A DNA stretch of 64,000 nucleotides from Archaeoglobus sp. (GCF_017656475.1 NZ_JACDNT010000008.1:1-64000); one strand, 5' to 3'. Counted from the stretch's first letter, positions 1 to 16,360 are shown. Notes: generated by a model not told the origin, from the sequence alone. A program made the numbers and translations.

Positions 1-2
1 AT

Positions 3-179
3 GCAGGATGCTTAGATGACTTCGTTTACTGGTACAACAACGTCAGATTCCACGAGAGCTTAGATACGAAATGGTATCTCCAAACACCAGAAGATGCTTT
101 CTGGAGCAGGTTGCCGGTAGAGGCAAGGTTAGGTGTTGCATTCAAGCTTTTTGATGAGGTGTTGGGGAATGAGAGGTAG
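3..179 (+). pseudogene. C-terminal remnant of an IS-type transposase/integrase (open at window start)
   Basis: Frame 3 reads ...CLDDFVYWYNNVRFHESLDTKWYLQTPEDAFWSRLPVEARLGVAFKLFDEVLGNER*, matching the YN..R.H.SL....P.EAF C-terminal signature of rve-type transposases. Confidence 0.65.
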
Positions 180-270
180 GGTTTATAAGGTCAAAAATTT
201 CGGGACTATACACATCAAGTAGTTCTACCAAACGCATAAAAAGAAAATGTCTGGGACAAAAACCAAACAA

Positions 271-342
271 GCCGCCGGCGGGATTTGAACCCGCGACCTG
301 GTGATTACGAATCACCCGCTCTGCCAGCTAAGCCACGGCGGC
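271..342 (-). tRNA. tRNA-Thr (anticodon CGU)
   Basis: Reverse complement GCCGCCGTGGCTTAGCTGGCAGAGCGGGTGATTCGTAATCACCAGGTCGCGGGTTCAAATCCCGCCGGCGGC; full cloverleaf, loop TTCGTAA. Confidence 0.95.
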
Positions 343-377
343 AACATAGGATGGTGAAGGTTCAGAGTTAATTAATT

Positions 378-1133
378 TTACTCCACGGTGCTCCTCTCGA
401 AGGAAACCATCGCAATGTAGAGCATCACCGCTGTGAGTATCAGAAGGATAAGCAGGCTTTGATATAGTGGGAAAATTCCGCTGACTCCAGTAAGCAGAAC
501 TCTTGAAGCTTCAACGGCGTAAGTCAGCGGATTGGCAAGTGCAAGTGCTTTCATCCAAGAAGGCATGAATGCAATTGGATAAATCGCTCCGCTGAGGAAT
601 ATCAGCGGAAGCATCACGAGAGCCATTATCATCTGAAAGCCCTCCATGCTTCTCATCCTCGCTGCTATACTTACTCCGAAGCTGGAGAAGGCAACGGCAA
701 GAACAAATCCAACCCCAAGAGCCGAAATCACACCGAGGAGGTTGATTTTGGCAATAAAGAAGGTAAGGGAGAGTATAATGGCACCTTGAAGTGTTGCAAC
801 CGCTGAATCACCAAAAATTCTGCCAGCTATAGTTTCCTTTCTCGATGCAGGAGCAACAAGCACCTCCTTCAAAAATCCGAATTCCCTGTCCCATATGACG
901 CTAATCCCACTCACGAAGCTCTGATTGAAAACTGTCATGGCAAATATGCCGGGGGAGAGGTAGGTGAGGTAGTCAACACCGCCGAAAATGCTAGTGTCTC
1001 TGAAAGCGTTGCTCCATCCAATGCCGAAGAAAGCTAACCAGACAAGAGGGTTTATAATCATTCCTGCAACTCTTGATCTGGCCCTCAGGAATCTTTTTAC
1101 CTGCCTGTAAACCATGATTTCAAACGCCCTCAT
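378..1133 (-). CDS. ABC-2 type transporter permease (DrrB-like)
   Basis: ORF with six hydrophobic segments; adjacent ATPase. Confidence 0.85.
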   Translation of the reverse strand: MRAFEIMVYRQVKRFLRARSRVAGMIINPLVWLAFFGIGWSNAFRDTSIFGGVDYLTYLSPGIFAMTVFNQSFVSGISVIWDREFGFLKEVLVAPASRKETIAGRIFGDSAVATLQGAIILSLTFFIAKINLLGVISALGVGFVLAVAFSSFGVSIAARMRSMEGFQMIMALVMLPLIFLSGAIYPIAFMPSWMKALALANPLTYAVEASRVLLTGVSGIFPLYQSLLILLILTAVMLYIAMVSFERSTVE

Positions 1134-1134
1134 G

Positions 1135-2124
1135 CTACCGCCTCATCCTTGCCTTGGTAATCCCCTTCATCAGGTTTCCCCCCTCATCTCTAATCTCTCT
1201 CCCGGTGAGATGGAGAAAAACATCGTTGAGTGTGGGTCTGTGATAGGTAATTTCCAGAATTTTAATTCCCTCCTTCTCCGCAGCCTCAAAAATTCTGGGG
1301 ATTGCCTCACTTGCGTTTGAAACGTCGATTCTAATTCTACCGTCCGGCAAAACAACACAACTACCAAAATCCGTTTCAAAGCACTCGGCCCCATCTTCAA
1401 CTTTTAGATAAATCACATCACCCCCCACCAGCTTTTTGAGCTCTTCAACAGTTCCATCGGCAATAATCCTGCCATGGTCTATTATCGCAACCCTATCAGC
1501 AAGCTTTTCTGCCTCCTCCATGTAGTGAGTCGTGAGAAATATCGTCATTTCCTGCTCCTCCCTCATCGCTTCGATGTAACTCCACACGTGAGCTCTTGTT
1601 TGAGGATCCAGGCCAAGTGTAGGCTCATCCAGAAAGAGCACTTCGGGGTGGTGCAGCAGCGATCTCGCTATTTCTAACCTCCTCTGCATTCCCCCGCTGA
1701 AGTATTTTACCAGCTTGTTCCGAAATTCCCACAGTTCTACAAACTTCAAAAGCTCCTCGATTTTCTCCTTCAGCTCTCTGCCTCTCAACCCATAAACCCC
1801 ACCGTGAACGAGCATGTTTTCATATGCTGTAAGGTCTCTATCTACACTCGGATCCTGAAAAACTATGCCGATTCTTTTTCTCACTTCCTTGGCATCTTTC
1901 ACAACATCGTAGCCAGCAACTATAGCCTTTCCTGAGGTGGGCTTGAGCAGTGTTGTGAGTATGTGGACTGTTGTCGTTTTTCCCGCCCCGTTTGGGCCGA
2001 GAAAGGCAAAAATCTCACCTTTCCTCACTTTAAAGCTAACACCTTTAACTGCTTCGAAATCTCCAAATTTCTTCACGAGATTTTCAACTTCAATTGCGTA
2101 CATCCTCTTCCCCATCCAGCTCAA
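1135..2124 (-). CDS. ABC transporter ATP-binding protein (DrrA-like; start may be the internal MYAIEVEN)
   Basis: Walker A GPNGAGKTT, signature FSGGMQRR, Walker B LFLDEPT. Confidence 0.9.
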   Translation of the reverse strand: MSWMGKRMYAIEVENLVKKFGDFEAVKGVSFKVRKGEIFAFLGPNGAGKTTTVHILTTLLKPTSGKAIVAGYDVVKDAKEVRKRIGIVFQDPSVDRDLTAYENMLVHGGVYGLRGRELKEKIEELLKFVELWEFRNKLVKYFSGGMQRRLEIARSLLHHPEVLFLDEPTLGLDPQTRAHVWSYIEAMREEQEMTIFLTTHYMEEAEKLADRVAIIDHGRIIADGTVEELKKLVGGDVIYLKVEDGAECFETDFGSCVVLPDGRIRIDVSNASEAIPRIFEAAEKEGIKILEITYHRPTLNDVFLHLTGREIRDEGGNLMKGITKARMRR

Positions 2125-2186
2125 TTACGCCGACAAATATATCTGTCTCTTTCGCATTTGTTTGTATCTGCGGAGCACGAAAAAGA

Positions 2187-2193
2187 TTTAAAT
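2187..2193 (+). promoter_or_regulatory. putative TATA box for tRNA-Lys / RNAP operon
   Basis: TTTAAAT preceded by A-rich CGAAAAAG, centred about 26 nt upstream of the tRNA 5' end. Confidence 0.5.
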
Positions 2194-2215
2194 CCTCACC
2201 ATTGCAGATAGTTGA

Positions 2216-2289
2216 GGGCTCGTAGCTCAGCCAGGCAGAGCGACGGGCTTTTAACCCGTCGGTCGCGGGTTCAAATCCCGTCGAGCCCG
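2216..2289 (+). tRNA. tRNA-Lys (anticodon UUU)
   Basis: GGGCTCGTAGCTCAGCCAGGCAGAGCGACGGGCTTTTAACCCGTCGGTCGCGGGTTCAAATCCCGTCGAGCCCG; cloverleaf, loop CTTTTAA. Confidence 0.95.
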
Positions 2290-2313
2290 TATTTAAAAAT
2301 TGGGAGGATCAAA

Positions 2314-2544
2314 ATGAAGTTCAAGCTGCAGGACCATATGCTCGTTCCGAAACATGAAGTTTTGAGTAAAGAGGAAGCAGAAGAGCTTTTGAAGATACTG
2401 GGAATCGGAAAAGAGCAGCTTCCAAAAATTAAGGCAGATGACCCTATAGCCAAAGAAATTGGAGCCAAACCTGGAGATATTGTAAAAATAACAAGGAAAA
2501 GTTTAACTGCAGGAGAGAGTGTTTTTTACAGATTGGTCGTATGA
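2314..2544 (+). CDS. rpoH: DNA-directed RNA polymerase subunit H (RpoH/Rpb5)
   Basis: [26 protein letters not shown]...[21 protein letters not shown]; the listed ORF start lies inside the tRNA, real ATG at 2314 with GGAGG upstream. Confidence 0.95.
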   Translation: MKFKLQDHMLVPKHEVLSKEEAEELLKILGIGKEQLPKIKADDPIAKEIGAKPGDIVKITRKSLTAGESVFYRLVV

Positions 2545-2573
2545 TGAAATGCAAAAGGAGAAGGTGAGATAAC

Positions 2574-4112
2574 ATGCTCGACACTCGTGTTTTGGCTAGG
2601 GCGTACTTTACCCATGATAGGTTGGTGAAACACCAAATTGACTCCTTTAACAGGTTCGTAGATGAGGGTCTGCAGAGGGTAATTGACGAGCAGGGAATTA
2701 TTGAGCTGGACATTCCCGATACTTACGTTGAACTGGGAAGAATTAGGGTGGCTACACCTATAATTAAGGAGGCAGAAGGAACGACGATGCCTCTTCTTCC
2801 CGCAGATGCAAGGCTGAGAAACCTCAACTATGCAGCGCCGATCTACCTTGAATGCACGGTTTATGATGAGGGGAAACCCCTTGAAACGGAGTACGTCCAG
2901 ATTGGAATGCTTCCTGTAATGGTAAAGTCCAAGATCTGCAACCTCAATCCCGAATTCATCGATTCTGTTCTTGAGAAGGCAAGAAAGGTGGATAACCTCC
3001 AGAATCTTAGCTATGAGGAAAAGCTCTGTATTGCCGGTGAAGACCCTTACGATCCGGGTGGATATTTCATAATTAACGGAACCGAAAGAGCCCTCGTCAC
3101 GCTTGAAGATTTATCACCAAACAAGATTCTGCTTGAGAGGGAGGAGAAGTATGGGGAAATGGTTGAGCTTGCAAAGTGCTTCTCCCAGAGAGCAGGCTAC
3201 AGGGCTCTTATCGTGGTTGAGAGAGGGAGGAACAACATCCTTGAAGTCACCTTCCCACAGCTTCCCAAGCCAATCAAGTTCGTCACTCTGATGAGGGCGC
3301 TTGGCGTTGAAACCGATCAGGAAATAGTTGAGATGGTGAGCACGAATCCTGAAATAATGAAGTACATGCTCCAGAACATCGAAGATGCGGAAGTGGGAAG
3401 CCAGGAAGAAGCTATAGAGTACATCGGAAAGAGAGTTGCTCCTGGCCAGAGCAGGGAGTACAGATATCAAAGGGCCGAGCAGGTTCTTGACCAGTACTTC
3501 CTGCCCCATCTCGGTACGGATAAGGAGTCGAGGAGGGCAAAGGCCTTCTTCCTTGCAAGAATGGCGGAAGCCGTTTTCGAGCTTTATCTGGGTTACAAGA
3601 GGGAGGACGATAAGGACCACTACGCCAACAAGAGGTTGAAGCTCGCAGGAGACCTCATGGAGGAGATATTCAGGGTCGCATTTCTGAGGTTGATTAAGGA
3701 TGTTAAGTATCAGCTTGAAAGGGCAAAAATCAGGGGAAGACCGCTTAAGATGTCAACAGCAGTAAGGAGTGATGTTTTAACTGACAGACTCATGCATCCG
3801 ATGGCGACTGGGAACTGGGTTGGTGGAAGGACTGGTGTATCGCAGCTAATCGATAGGCACAACTACATCTCTGTCATCTCTCACCTGAGAAGAGTTGTGT
3901 CTCCACTTTCAAGGTCTCAGCCCCACTTCGAAGCGAGAGACTTACATCCAACGCAGTGGGGCAGGATATGTCCGAGCGAAACTCCTGAAGGTCCGAACTG
4001 TGGCCTTGTTAAGAACTTTGCTGAATACGCCGAGGTTAGTGTTGGGGCGGACGAGAATGAGATAAAGAAGGTAGTTTTCAGGCTTGGTGTTGAGCCGATA
4101 AGAGGTGAGTGA
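2574..4112 (+). CDS. rpoB2: DNA-directed RNA polymerase subunit B'' (RpoB2)
   Basis: N-terminal half of Rpb2 incl. HPTQWGRICPSETPEGPNCGLVKN. Confidence 0.97.
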   Translation: MLDTRVLARAYFTHDRLVKHQIDSFNRFVDEGLQRVIDEQGIIELDIPDTYVELGRIRVATPIIKEAEGTTMPLLPADARLRNLNYAAPIYLECTVYDEGKPLETEYVQIGMLPVMVKSKICNLNPEFIDSVLEKARKVDNLQNLSYEEKLCIAGEDPYDPGGYFIINGTERALVTLEDLSPNKILLEREEKYGEMVELAKCFSQRAGYRALIVVERGRNNILEVTFPQLPKPIKFVTLMRALGVETDQEIVEMVSTNPEIMKYMLQNIEDAEVGSQEEAIEYIGKRVAPGQSREYRYQRAEQVLDQYFLPHLGTDKESRRAKAFFLARMAEAVFELYLGYKREDDKDHYANKRLKLAGDLMEEIFRVAFLRLIKDVKYQLERAKIRGRPLKMSTAVRSDVLTDRLMHPMATGNWVGGRTGVSQLIDRHNYISVISHLRRVVSPLSRSQPHFEARDLHPTQWGRICPSETPEGPNCGLVKNFAEYAEVSVGADENEIKKVVFRLGVEPIRGE

Positions 4113-5927
<1,815 letters not shown>

Positions 5928-5933
5928 GGTGAG

Positions 5934-9939
<4,006 letters not shown>

Positions 9940-9957
9940 TCTTTTCGGGGGTTCAGC

Positions 9958-10377
9958 ATGGGCGTTAAACTGTCAGCGGACGGCATCAGATACTTAACTC
10001 TTTTTGAAAATCTTACAGGGGCGAGTGTCAAGGACTGCTTGGTCTACGAGGACAAGGTGGTTTTTGTTGTGAGAAGGGGCCACATGGGCGTTGCAATAGG
10101 CAAAGGTGGCATTAACGTAGAAAGGGCGAAGGAACTCATAGGGAAGCGAATCGAAATCATCGAACACTCAGAAGACCCGGCAGAGTTTATTGCCAATATT
10201 TTTAAACCCATTAAGGTCAATGTCAAATTAATGGAGAAAGACGGTGCGAAAATAGCAGTAGTTAGTGTAAGTCCAGATTTAAAAGGAATAGTGATTGGAA
10301 AAGGTGGCAAAAACATTAATAAAGCCAAAGAACTGGCTAAGAGGCATCACGATATTGAAGATGTAATAGTAAGGTGA
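9958..10377 (+). CDS. nusA: NusA-like KH-domain transcription factor
   Basis: Two KH motifs (GVAIGKGGINVERAKELIGKRIEI; GIVIGKGGKNINKAKEL). Confidence 0.93.
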   Translation: MGVKLSADGIRYLTLFENLTGASVKDCLVYEDKVVFVVRRGHMGVAIGKGGINVERAKELIGKRIEIIEHSEDPAEFIANIFKPIKVNVKLMEKDGAKIAVVSVSPDLKGIVIGKGGKNINKAKELAKRHHDIEDVIVR

Positions 10378-10383
10378 TGAAAT

Positions 10384-10812
10384 ATGGGTAGAGGATTATT
10401 CGCAGCAAGAAAGCTCATGGAAAACAGGAAGAAGTTCAGGTGGAGTGACAGGAGATTCGTCAGGAGAGCACTTGGTCTTGCCGCCAAGGCGGACCCGCTT
10501 GAAGGAGCGCCGATGGCGAGAGGAATAGTGCTGGAGAAGATTGGAATTGAGGCGAGGCAGCCCAACTCAGCCATCAGAAAGGCTGTCAGGGTTCAGCTAA
10601 TCAAGAACGGTAGGCAGATCACGGCCTTCTGTCCCGGAGACGGAGCAATAAACTTCATTGATGAGCACGATGAAGTGATCGTAGAGAAAATCGGAGGAAG
10701 AATGGGAAGGAGCATGGGAGACATTCCCGGAGTGAGGTATAAGGTGGTCAAGGTCAACAACACCAGCCTCAAGGAGCTTGTAAGGGGCAGAAAGGAGAAG
10801 AGGCTGAGGTGA
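10384..10812 (+). CDS. rps12: ribosomal protein S12
   Basis: [14 protein letters not shown]...[15 protein letters not shown]. Confidence 0.97.
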   Translation: MGRGLFAARKLMENRKKFRWSDRRFVRRALGLAAKADPLEGAPMARGIVLEKIGIEARQPNSAIRKAVRVQLIKNGRQITAFCPGDGAINFIDEHDEVIVEKIGGRMGRSMGDIPGVRYKVVKVNNTSLKELVRGRKEKRLR

Positions 10813-10816
10813 AGGT

Positions 10817-11401
10817 ATGAAATACGGCTTTACAAAGGAAGAACTGCTGGTTTTTGGCAAATACGATCCGGGCGAGGTGCAAATAGGCGACCCTGCACTG
10901 GAGAGCTACATCTGCCTTGAGCCAAAGTATGTACCGCACAACCATGGGAGGCATGCGAACGTTCCATTTGCTAAGCAGAAAGTTTTCATCGTAGAAAGAC
11001 TGATTAACAAGGTAATGAGGAAGGGACACAACACAGGAAAGAAAATTCTCGCATACAATATCGTTAAAGAGGCCTTTGAAATTATTGAGAAAAAGACAAA
11101 GAAGAACCCTATTCAGCTTCTTGTTGATGCGATTATCAATGCGGGGCCAAGAGAAGAGGTTGTAAGGCTCAAATACGGCGGTATAGCCGTTCCCAAAGCT
11201 GTAGACACCTCAAGCTCGAGGAGAGTTGATATAGCCCTCAGAAATATCGCTGAGGGGGCAAGAAGGGCAGCGTTTAAATCAAAGAGAAGCATAGCCCAGT
11301 GTTTAGCTGATGAAATTATCGCTGCCGCAAACAACGAGAGCAGAAGCTATGCTGTTGCGAAGAAGGAAGAAGTTGAGAGAGTGGCTAAGTCAGCGAGGTG
11401 A
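10817..11401 (+). CDS. rps7: ribosomal protein S7
   Basis: Operon position; [29 protein letters not shown]. Confidence 0.96.
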   Translation: MKYGFTKEELLVFGKYDPGEVQIGDPALESYICLEPKYVPHNHGRHANVPFAKQKVFIVERLINKVMRKGHNTGKKILAYNIVKEAFEIIEKKTKKNPIQLLVDAIINAGPREEVVRLKYGGIAVPKAVDTSSSRRVDIALRNIAEGARRAAFKSKRSIAQCLADEIIAAANNESRSYAVAKKEEVERVAKSAR

Positions 11402-11406
11402 TTTTA

Positions 11407-13593
11407 GTGGCCAGAGCAAAGAAAGTAGACAAGATTAAAGAGTTAATGTGGAAACCGGAGTTCATAAGGAACATAGGAATTGTGGCTCACATCGACCACG
11501 GTAAAACAACTCTGAGTGATAACCTTCTCGCCGGAGCGGGAATGATTAGCGAGGAGCTTGCAGGACAGCAGCTTTATCTTGATTTCGACGAGCAGGAGCA
11601 GGAGAGAGGAATTACAATCAACGCGGCAAACGTTTCAATGGTTCACGAGTATGAAGGAAAGGACTACCTGATCAACCTCATAGACACTCCAGGACACGTG
11701 GACTTTGGAGGAGACGTTACAAGAGCAATGAGAGCTGTTGACGGTGTCATTGTAGTCGTTGATGCCGTTGAAGGAGTGATGCCACAGACCGAGACTGTTT
11801 TGAGGCAGGCATTGAAGGAGAACGTTAAACCAGTCCTATTCGTAAACAAGGTTGACAGGCTCATAAAGGAGCTTGAACTCACACCGCAGCAGATGCAGGA
11901 GAGGCTGATAAAGGTCATCACTGAAGTCAACAAACTCATCAAGGCAATGAGGCCTGACAAGTATTCGGAGTGGAAGATAGATGTTGCAAACGGAAGTGCA
12001 GCATTTGGTTCTGCACTTTACAACTGGGCTGTAAGCGTACCTTCCCAGAAGAAAACAGGAATCGGTTTCAAGGAGGTTTACGAGCACATCAAAGAGGGCA
12101 AGGTTAAGGAGCTGGCAAAGAAGAGCCCGCTCTATCAGGTCGTCCTCGACATGGTTATAAGGCATCTGCCATCACCAATACAGGCTCAGAAGGAGAGAAT
12201 AGCCGTTATCTGGAAGGGAGATATCAACAGCGAAGTAGGTAAGGCGATGGTAAACTGCGACCCGAAGGGGCCAGTGGCGTTAATGATTACCAAGATCGTT
12301 GTAGAGCCTCAGGCGGGGGAGATTGCTGTTGGTAGACTTTACAGCGGAACGATAAAGCCGGGTATGGAGCTTTACATAGTCGACAGAAAGGCAAAGAATA
12401 GAATCCAGACCGTTGGTCTCTATATGGGACCGAGAAGAGTTGAGGTTGATGAGATTCCCGCAGGCAACATTGTTGCAGTTGTAGGACTTAAAGATGCTGT
12501 TGCCGGTTCAACGTGCACTACAGTTGAGAACTTAACGCCCTTCGAGAGCATAAAGCACTACAGCGAGCCCGTTGTAACGATGGCAATTGAGGCCAAAAAC
12601 CCAAGGGATTTGCCGAAACTTATTGAGGTGCTGAGGAAGCTCGCAAAGGAGGATCCAACGCTCCACATCACTCTGAACGAGGAGACTGGAGAGCATCTGA
12701 TAAGCGGAATGGGTGAACTGCATCTCGAGGTCAAGGTTGAGAGAATCAGAAGAGATTACAAGCTTGATGTAATCACCTCTCCGCCAATTGTTGTGTTCAG
12801 AGAGACTGTCACTGATACTTCACCCGTTGTTGAGGGTAAATCACCTAACAAGCACAACAGGTTCTACATTGTCGTTGAACCACTGCCAGAGAAGGTAATC
12901 CAGCTATTCAAAGAGGGCATAGTTGACATGAAAATGGACAAGAAGGAGAGGAGAAAGCTTCTGCAGGAAGCCGGGCTTGCAAGTGAGGAGGCTGCAGGGG
13001 CGGAAGAGTACTATGAAGGAAACCTATTCTGTGATGTCACAAAGGGTATTCAGTATCTCAACGAGACTATGGAACTTATCCTCGAGGGATTCAGAGAGGC
13101 AATGAGAGCAGGACCTGTGGCGAGAGAGCCATGTATGGGAATAAAGGTGAAGTTGGTTGACTGTAAGCTCCACGAAGATGCCGTGCACAGAGGGCCGGCA
13201 CAGGTTATTCCTGCAGTGAGATCAGCTATATTTGCCGCAATACTGCAGGCAAAGCCGGCACTCCTTGAACCGTACCAGAGGATATTCATTACAGTCCCAC
13301 AGGATATGATGGGTGCAGTTACGAGAGAAATTCAGGGTAGAAGGGGCCAGATACTCGAAATGAAAACTGAAGGGGATATGGTAACCGTAATTGCAAAAGC
13401 CCCTGTTAAAGAGATGTTCGGATTCGCTGGAGCCATAAGAGGTGCGACTTCTGGAAAGGCAATCTGGAGCACTGAGCATGCAGGATTTGAGCTCGTCCCG
13501 CAGAATCTTTTCCAAGATTTCGTTATGGAAGTTAGGAAAAGGAAGGGTCTGAAGCTTGAAATGCCAAAGCCTGAAGATTTTGTCGGGCTCTAA
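11407..13593 (+). CDS. fusA: elongation factor 2 (EF-2), probable GTG start
   Basis: [39 protein letters not shown]; complete EF-2 without intein. Confidence 0.97.
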   Translation: MARAKKVDKIKELMWKPEFIRNIGIVAHIDHGKTTLSDNLLAGAGMISEELAGQQLYLDFDEQEQERGITINAANVSMVHEYEGKDYLINLIDTPGHVDFGGDVTRAMRAVDGVIVVVDAVEGVMPQTETVLRQALKENVKPVLFVNKVDRLIKELELTPQQMQERLIKVITEVNKLIKAMRPDKYSEWKIDVANGSAAFGSALYNWAVSVPSQKKTGIGFKEVYEHIKEGKVKELAKKSPLYQVVLDMVIRHLPSPIQAQKERIAVIWKGDINSEVGKAMVNCDPKGPVALMITKIVVEPQAGEIAVGRLYSGTIKPGMELYIVDRKAKNRIQTVGLYMGPRRVEVDEIPAGNIVAVVGLKDAVAGSTCTTVENLTPFESIKHYSEPVVTMAIEAKNPRDLPKLIEVLRKLAKEDPTLHITLNEETGEHLISGMGELHLEVKVERIRRDYKLDVITSPPIVVFRETVTDTSPVVEGKSPNKHNRFYIVVEPLPEKVIQLFKEGIVDMKMDKKERRKLLQEAGLASEEAAGAEEYYEGNLFCDVTKGIQYLNETMELILEGFREAMRAGPVAREPCMGIKVKLVDCKLHEDAVHRGPAQVIPAVRSAIFAAILQAKPALLEPYQRIFITVPQDMMGAVTREIQGRRGQILEMKTEGDMVTVIAKAPVKEMFGFAGAIRGATSGKAIWSTEHAGFELVPQNLFQDFVMEVRKRKGLKLEMPKPEDFVGL

Positions 13594-13607
13594 TTTTTTC
13601 TTTTACC

Positions 13608-14237
13608 ATGCAAGAACTCGAACCTGTTGACAAGTTCAACTTTGCGTGTTATCCTGGAATAAAATGTTTTAATGAATGCTGTAAGAATCTGAACCTTGCT
13701 CTAACACCCTACGACGTTCTAAGGATGGCAAGGGGGCTGGAGATAACAACAACAGAATTTCTGGAAAGGTACACTTCAAGACACGTCGGCATGGCAACAG
13801 GACTGCCAGTGATAGTGCTGAAGATGGTGGATGAAAGATGCCCCTTCGTTACTGACAAGGGTTGCAGCATCTACCCTCATCGTCCCACTCCGTGCAGACT
13901 TTACCCGCTTGCAAGGGTCAGGGTTGGGGAAGAAGTGCAGTATTACCTGCTTAGAGAAGAATTCTGTCTCGGACATGAAGAAGACAAGGAGTGGAGTCCA
14001 CAAAAGTGGATAGAAGACCAGAAAGCAATGGAATACAACAGTATGAACGACCTTTTTTTCGAGCTGATTTCAGCAAAAAACAGGTCGGGAAAGTTTTTGA
14101 ATAGGGAAGAAATTGAAAAAATCTACAAGTATTGCTTCGACATTGACAGGTTCAAGGTTGAGGCAGGGATAGAGGATGACATTGAAGCATTGAAAGAGGG
14201 GATAAGGCAATCGATAAAAATTGTTTCCTCACTTTAA
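13608..14237 (+). CDS. YkgJ-like cysteine-cluster (putative Fe-S/Zn) protein
   Basis: CxxxCCKN-type cluster plus GCSIYPHRPTPCRLYPL. Confidence 0.8.
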   Translation: MQELEPVDKFNFACYPGIKCFNECCKNLNLALTPYDVLRMARGLEITTTEFLERYTSRHVGMATGLPVIVLKMVDERCPFVTDKGCSIYPHRPTPCRLYPLARVRVGEEVQYYLLREEFCLGHEEDKEWSPQKWIEDQKAMEYNSMNDLFFELISAKNRSGKFLNREEIEKIYKYCFDIDRFKVEAGIEDDIEALKEGIRQSIKIVSSL

Positions 14238-14271
14238 AAAAGGTTAAATACTCCCCTTATTTACCGCTCCT

Positions 14272-14874
14272 ATGAAACTGCTTGCAATAAACGGAAGTCC
14301 GAACAAAAGAAATACGCTGTTCTTGCTTGAAGTGATTGCAGAAGAGGTTAAGAAACTCGGCCATGAGGTGGAGATAATCCATCTGAAGGACTACGAGATT
14401 AGAGAGTGTAAGGGCTGTGACGCCTGCCTTAAAGGAGAGTGTAGCCAGAAGGACGACATCTACAAGGTTCTTGAAAAAATGCAGGAAGCGGATGCGATTA
14501 TCATAGGTGCTCCAACATACTTCGGAAATGTCCCAGGAATTGTTAAGAATCTAATTGACAGGAGCAGGATGGCGAGGATGGGGAACTACAAGCTGAGAAA
14601 CAGAGTTTTTGCTCCTGTAGTAACTTCAGGCCTCAGACATGGAGGGGCTGAGTATGCAGCGATGAGCCTCTTGGTTTATGCACTTGGTCAGGCAATGATT
14701 CCAGTCTCAATAGTCGAGAATCCCATAACTACCGGAACGTTCCCCGTAGGCGTTATTCAGGGAGATGCAGGATGGAGAAGCGTGAAAAAGGATGAAATTG
14801 CAATTAACTCTGCAAAGGCTCTTGCAAAGAGAATCGTGGAGGTTGCAGAGGCTACAAAGAGCTTGAGGGGTTAA
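14272..14874 (+). CDS. NADPH-dependent FMN reductase / iron-sulfur flavoprotein family
   Basis: GSPNKRNTLFLLEVI, CKGCDACLKGECSQKDD, APTYFGNVPGIVKNLIDR. Confidence 0.9.
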   Translation: MKLLAINGSPNKRNTLFLLEVIAEEVKKLGHEVEIIHLKDYEIRECKGCDACLKGECSQKDDIYKVLEKMQEADAIIIGAPTYFGNVPGIVKNLIDRSRMARMGNYKLRNRVFAPVVTSGLRHGGAEYAAMSLLVYALGQAMIPVSIVENPITTGTFPVGVIQGDAGWRSVKKDEIAINSAKALAKRIVEVAEATKSLRG

Positions 14875-14876
14875 TT

Positions 14877-15915
14877 CTAAACAACCCAGTCTTTCAGTTC
14901 TATTTTTCTACCTCTAACCTTTGCAAACACAACCCTTAGTAACGACACAAGGCAGATTATCGTCCAGAGGGGAGAGTAGACAAAGTAATAGACCGGCAGG
15001 ACTTTAAGGTCTATCCTGTAGTCAAGCCAGAATTATAACTGACCAGGCGATGAAAGACATCAGTCCGGCAATCAAATTTCTCAGGTTCTCCAATTCGTAA
15101 ACGGCCAGCATTGCCACCGAAGCGAGTTTTGGCGTAAGCAGAGCGAAGAATGGCAAAATCAGGTAAAGAAGCTTTGCGATGTAGCTCTCTGTGAAAAACA
15201 ATGACACTATCAAACCGAAAATTGCAGGATAGAAGAGCACCAGATACGGCACCCACAAGCGAGGTCTCAGGAGGATTGCAAAAATGTTTTCAACGAAAAC
15301 TTCCGCTCCGCCGACACTCCACCTCTCTCTCTGCCTGAACCACTCCCCAAAGGTCTTTGGAGAGGCTGTAAAGGCCTTTCCGCAAACTGCAAACCTGTAC
15401 CCCCTCAATGCTGCCCTCACGCCAAGTTCAGTATCCTCGTTTACCTTGCCTTTAAACCCTCCCAATTCCTCAAAGACTCGCTTTTTTATCAAAAAAGCCG
15501 CACCGTCCACTCCAAGACATGAGCCAAATTTTGATGCCAGCTTGGCACACATTGCCATGACAAGATAATCTACCGCGACGAGTTTTTCAAGCAATCCCTC
15601 TCCCTTTACCTCTTTAACAACTTCAACAACGTCTGCACCGTTTACTCCGGAAAGATTGTTGATTACTGTGTCCGAATCCAGGAACAGCAACAGCTCGCCA
15701 TTGGCCATCTTTGCGGCGTCATTCAGAGCCCTCCATTTTCCCCTTCTCTTCTCACTTATCGTAGCTTTGAGGTTGTATTTTCTCATTATCTCAAATACAT
15801 CATCTTCTGGTTCATCGACAGCGAGAATTACGTCAAAACCCTCCTTTTTTAGAAGCCTGATATTCTCTTCAAGAAATTTAGCATTTTTGTATATTGAAAT
15901 CACTGCTGTCTTCAT
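14877..15915 (-). CDS. family-2 glycosyltransferase, apparently frameshifted near its 3' end (ORF 15022-15915 plus out-of-frame tail to 14877)
   Basis: LLLFLDSDTVI, EDTELGVRAALRGYRF, RQRERWSVGG motifs; tail WLDYRIDLKVLPVYYFVYSPLWTIICLVSLLRVVFAKVRGRKIELKDWVV* in the next frame. Confidence 0.8.
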
Positions 15916-16006
15916 TTAAAGATTTGGTATTGCTTCACTACAAAAAGGTGTCGGAATTGCTAAGGTTTTTAAATTCTTAAAATCTAATTTTTACAGGTGT
16001 TGGGGA

Positions 16007-16360
16007 ATGATCAAGATTATGGTCGTTGATGATGAAATTGCCATGAGAGAAATTCTTAAAATAATGCTAAAAGATTATAGAGTGATAGAAGCCTCGAACG
16101 GAAGGGAAGCCGTTGAGCTTTACAAAAAAGAAAGGCCACACATCGTGCTGATGGACATAATGATGCCGCTGATGAATGGGATTGAGGCTACATCCGAAAT
16201 CAAGAAAATCGATCCTGAAGCGAAAATTGTTGCAATTACTGCCTACGCGAGTTCTAAGGGAGAGAGGGTTCAGGAGGCTGGAGCGGATTACATCCTCAAG
16301 AAACCGTTCACCAGAAAGGATGTGGTTGAGCTCATAAACAAGATTCTCAACTCTTCCTGA
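16007..16360 (+). CDS. single-domain response regulator (receiver/CheY-like)
   Basis: VVDDE, VLMDIMMPLMNGIEA, KKPF. Confidence 0.93.
   Translation: MIKIMVVDDEIAMREILKIMLKDYRVIEASNGREAVELYKKERPHIVLMDIMMPLMNGIEATSEIKKIDPEAKIVAITAYASSKGERVQEAGADYILKKPFTRKDVVELINKILNSS

Noticed and set aside
2212-2313. N-terminal extension of the rpoH ORF ([26 protein letters not shown]...)
   Set aside because: This is translated tRNA-Lys sequence; RpoH begins at 2314
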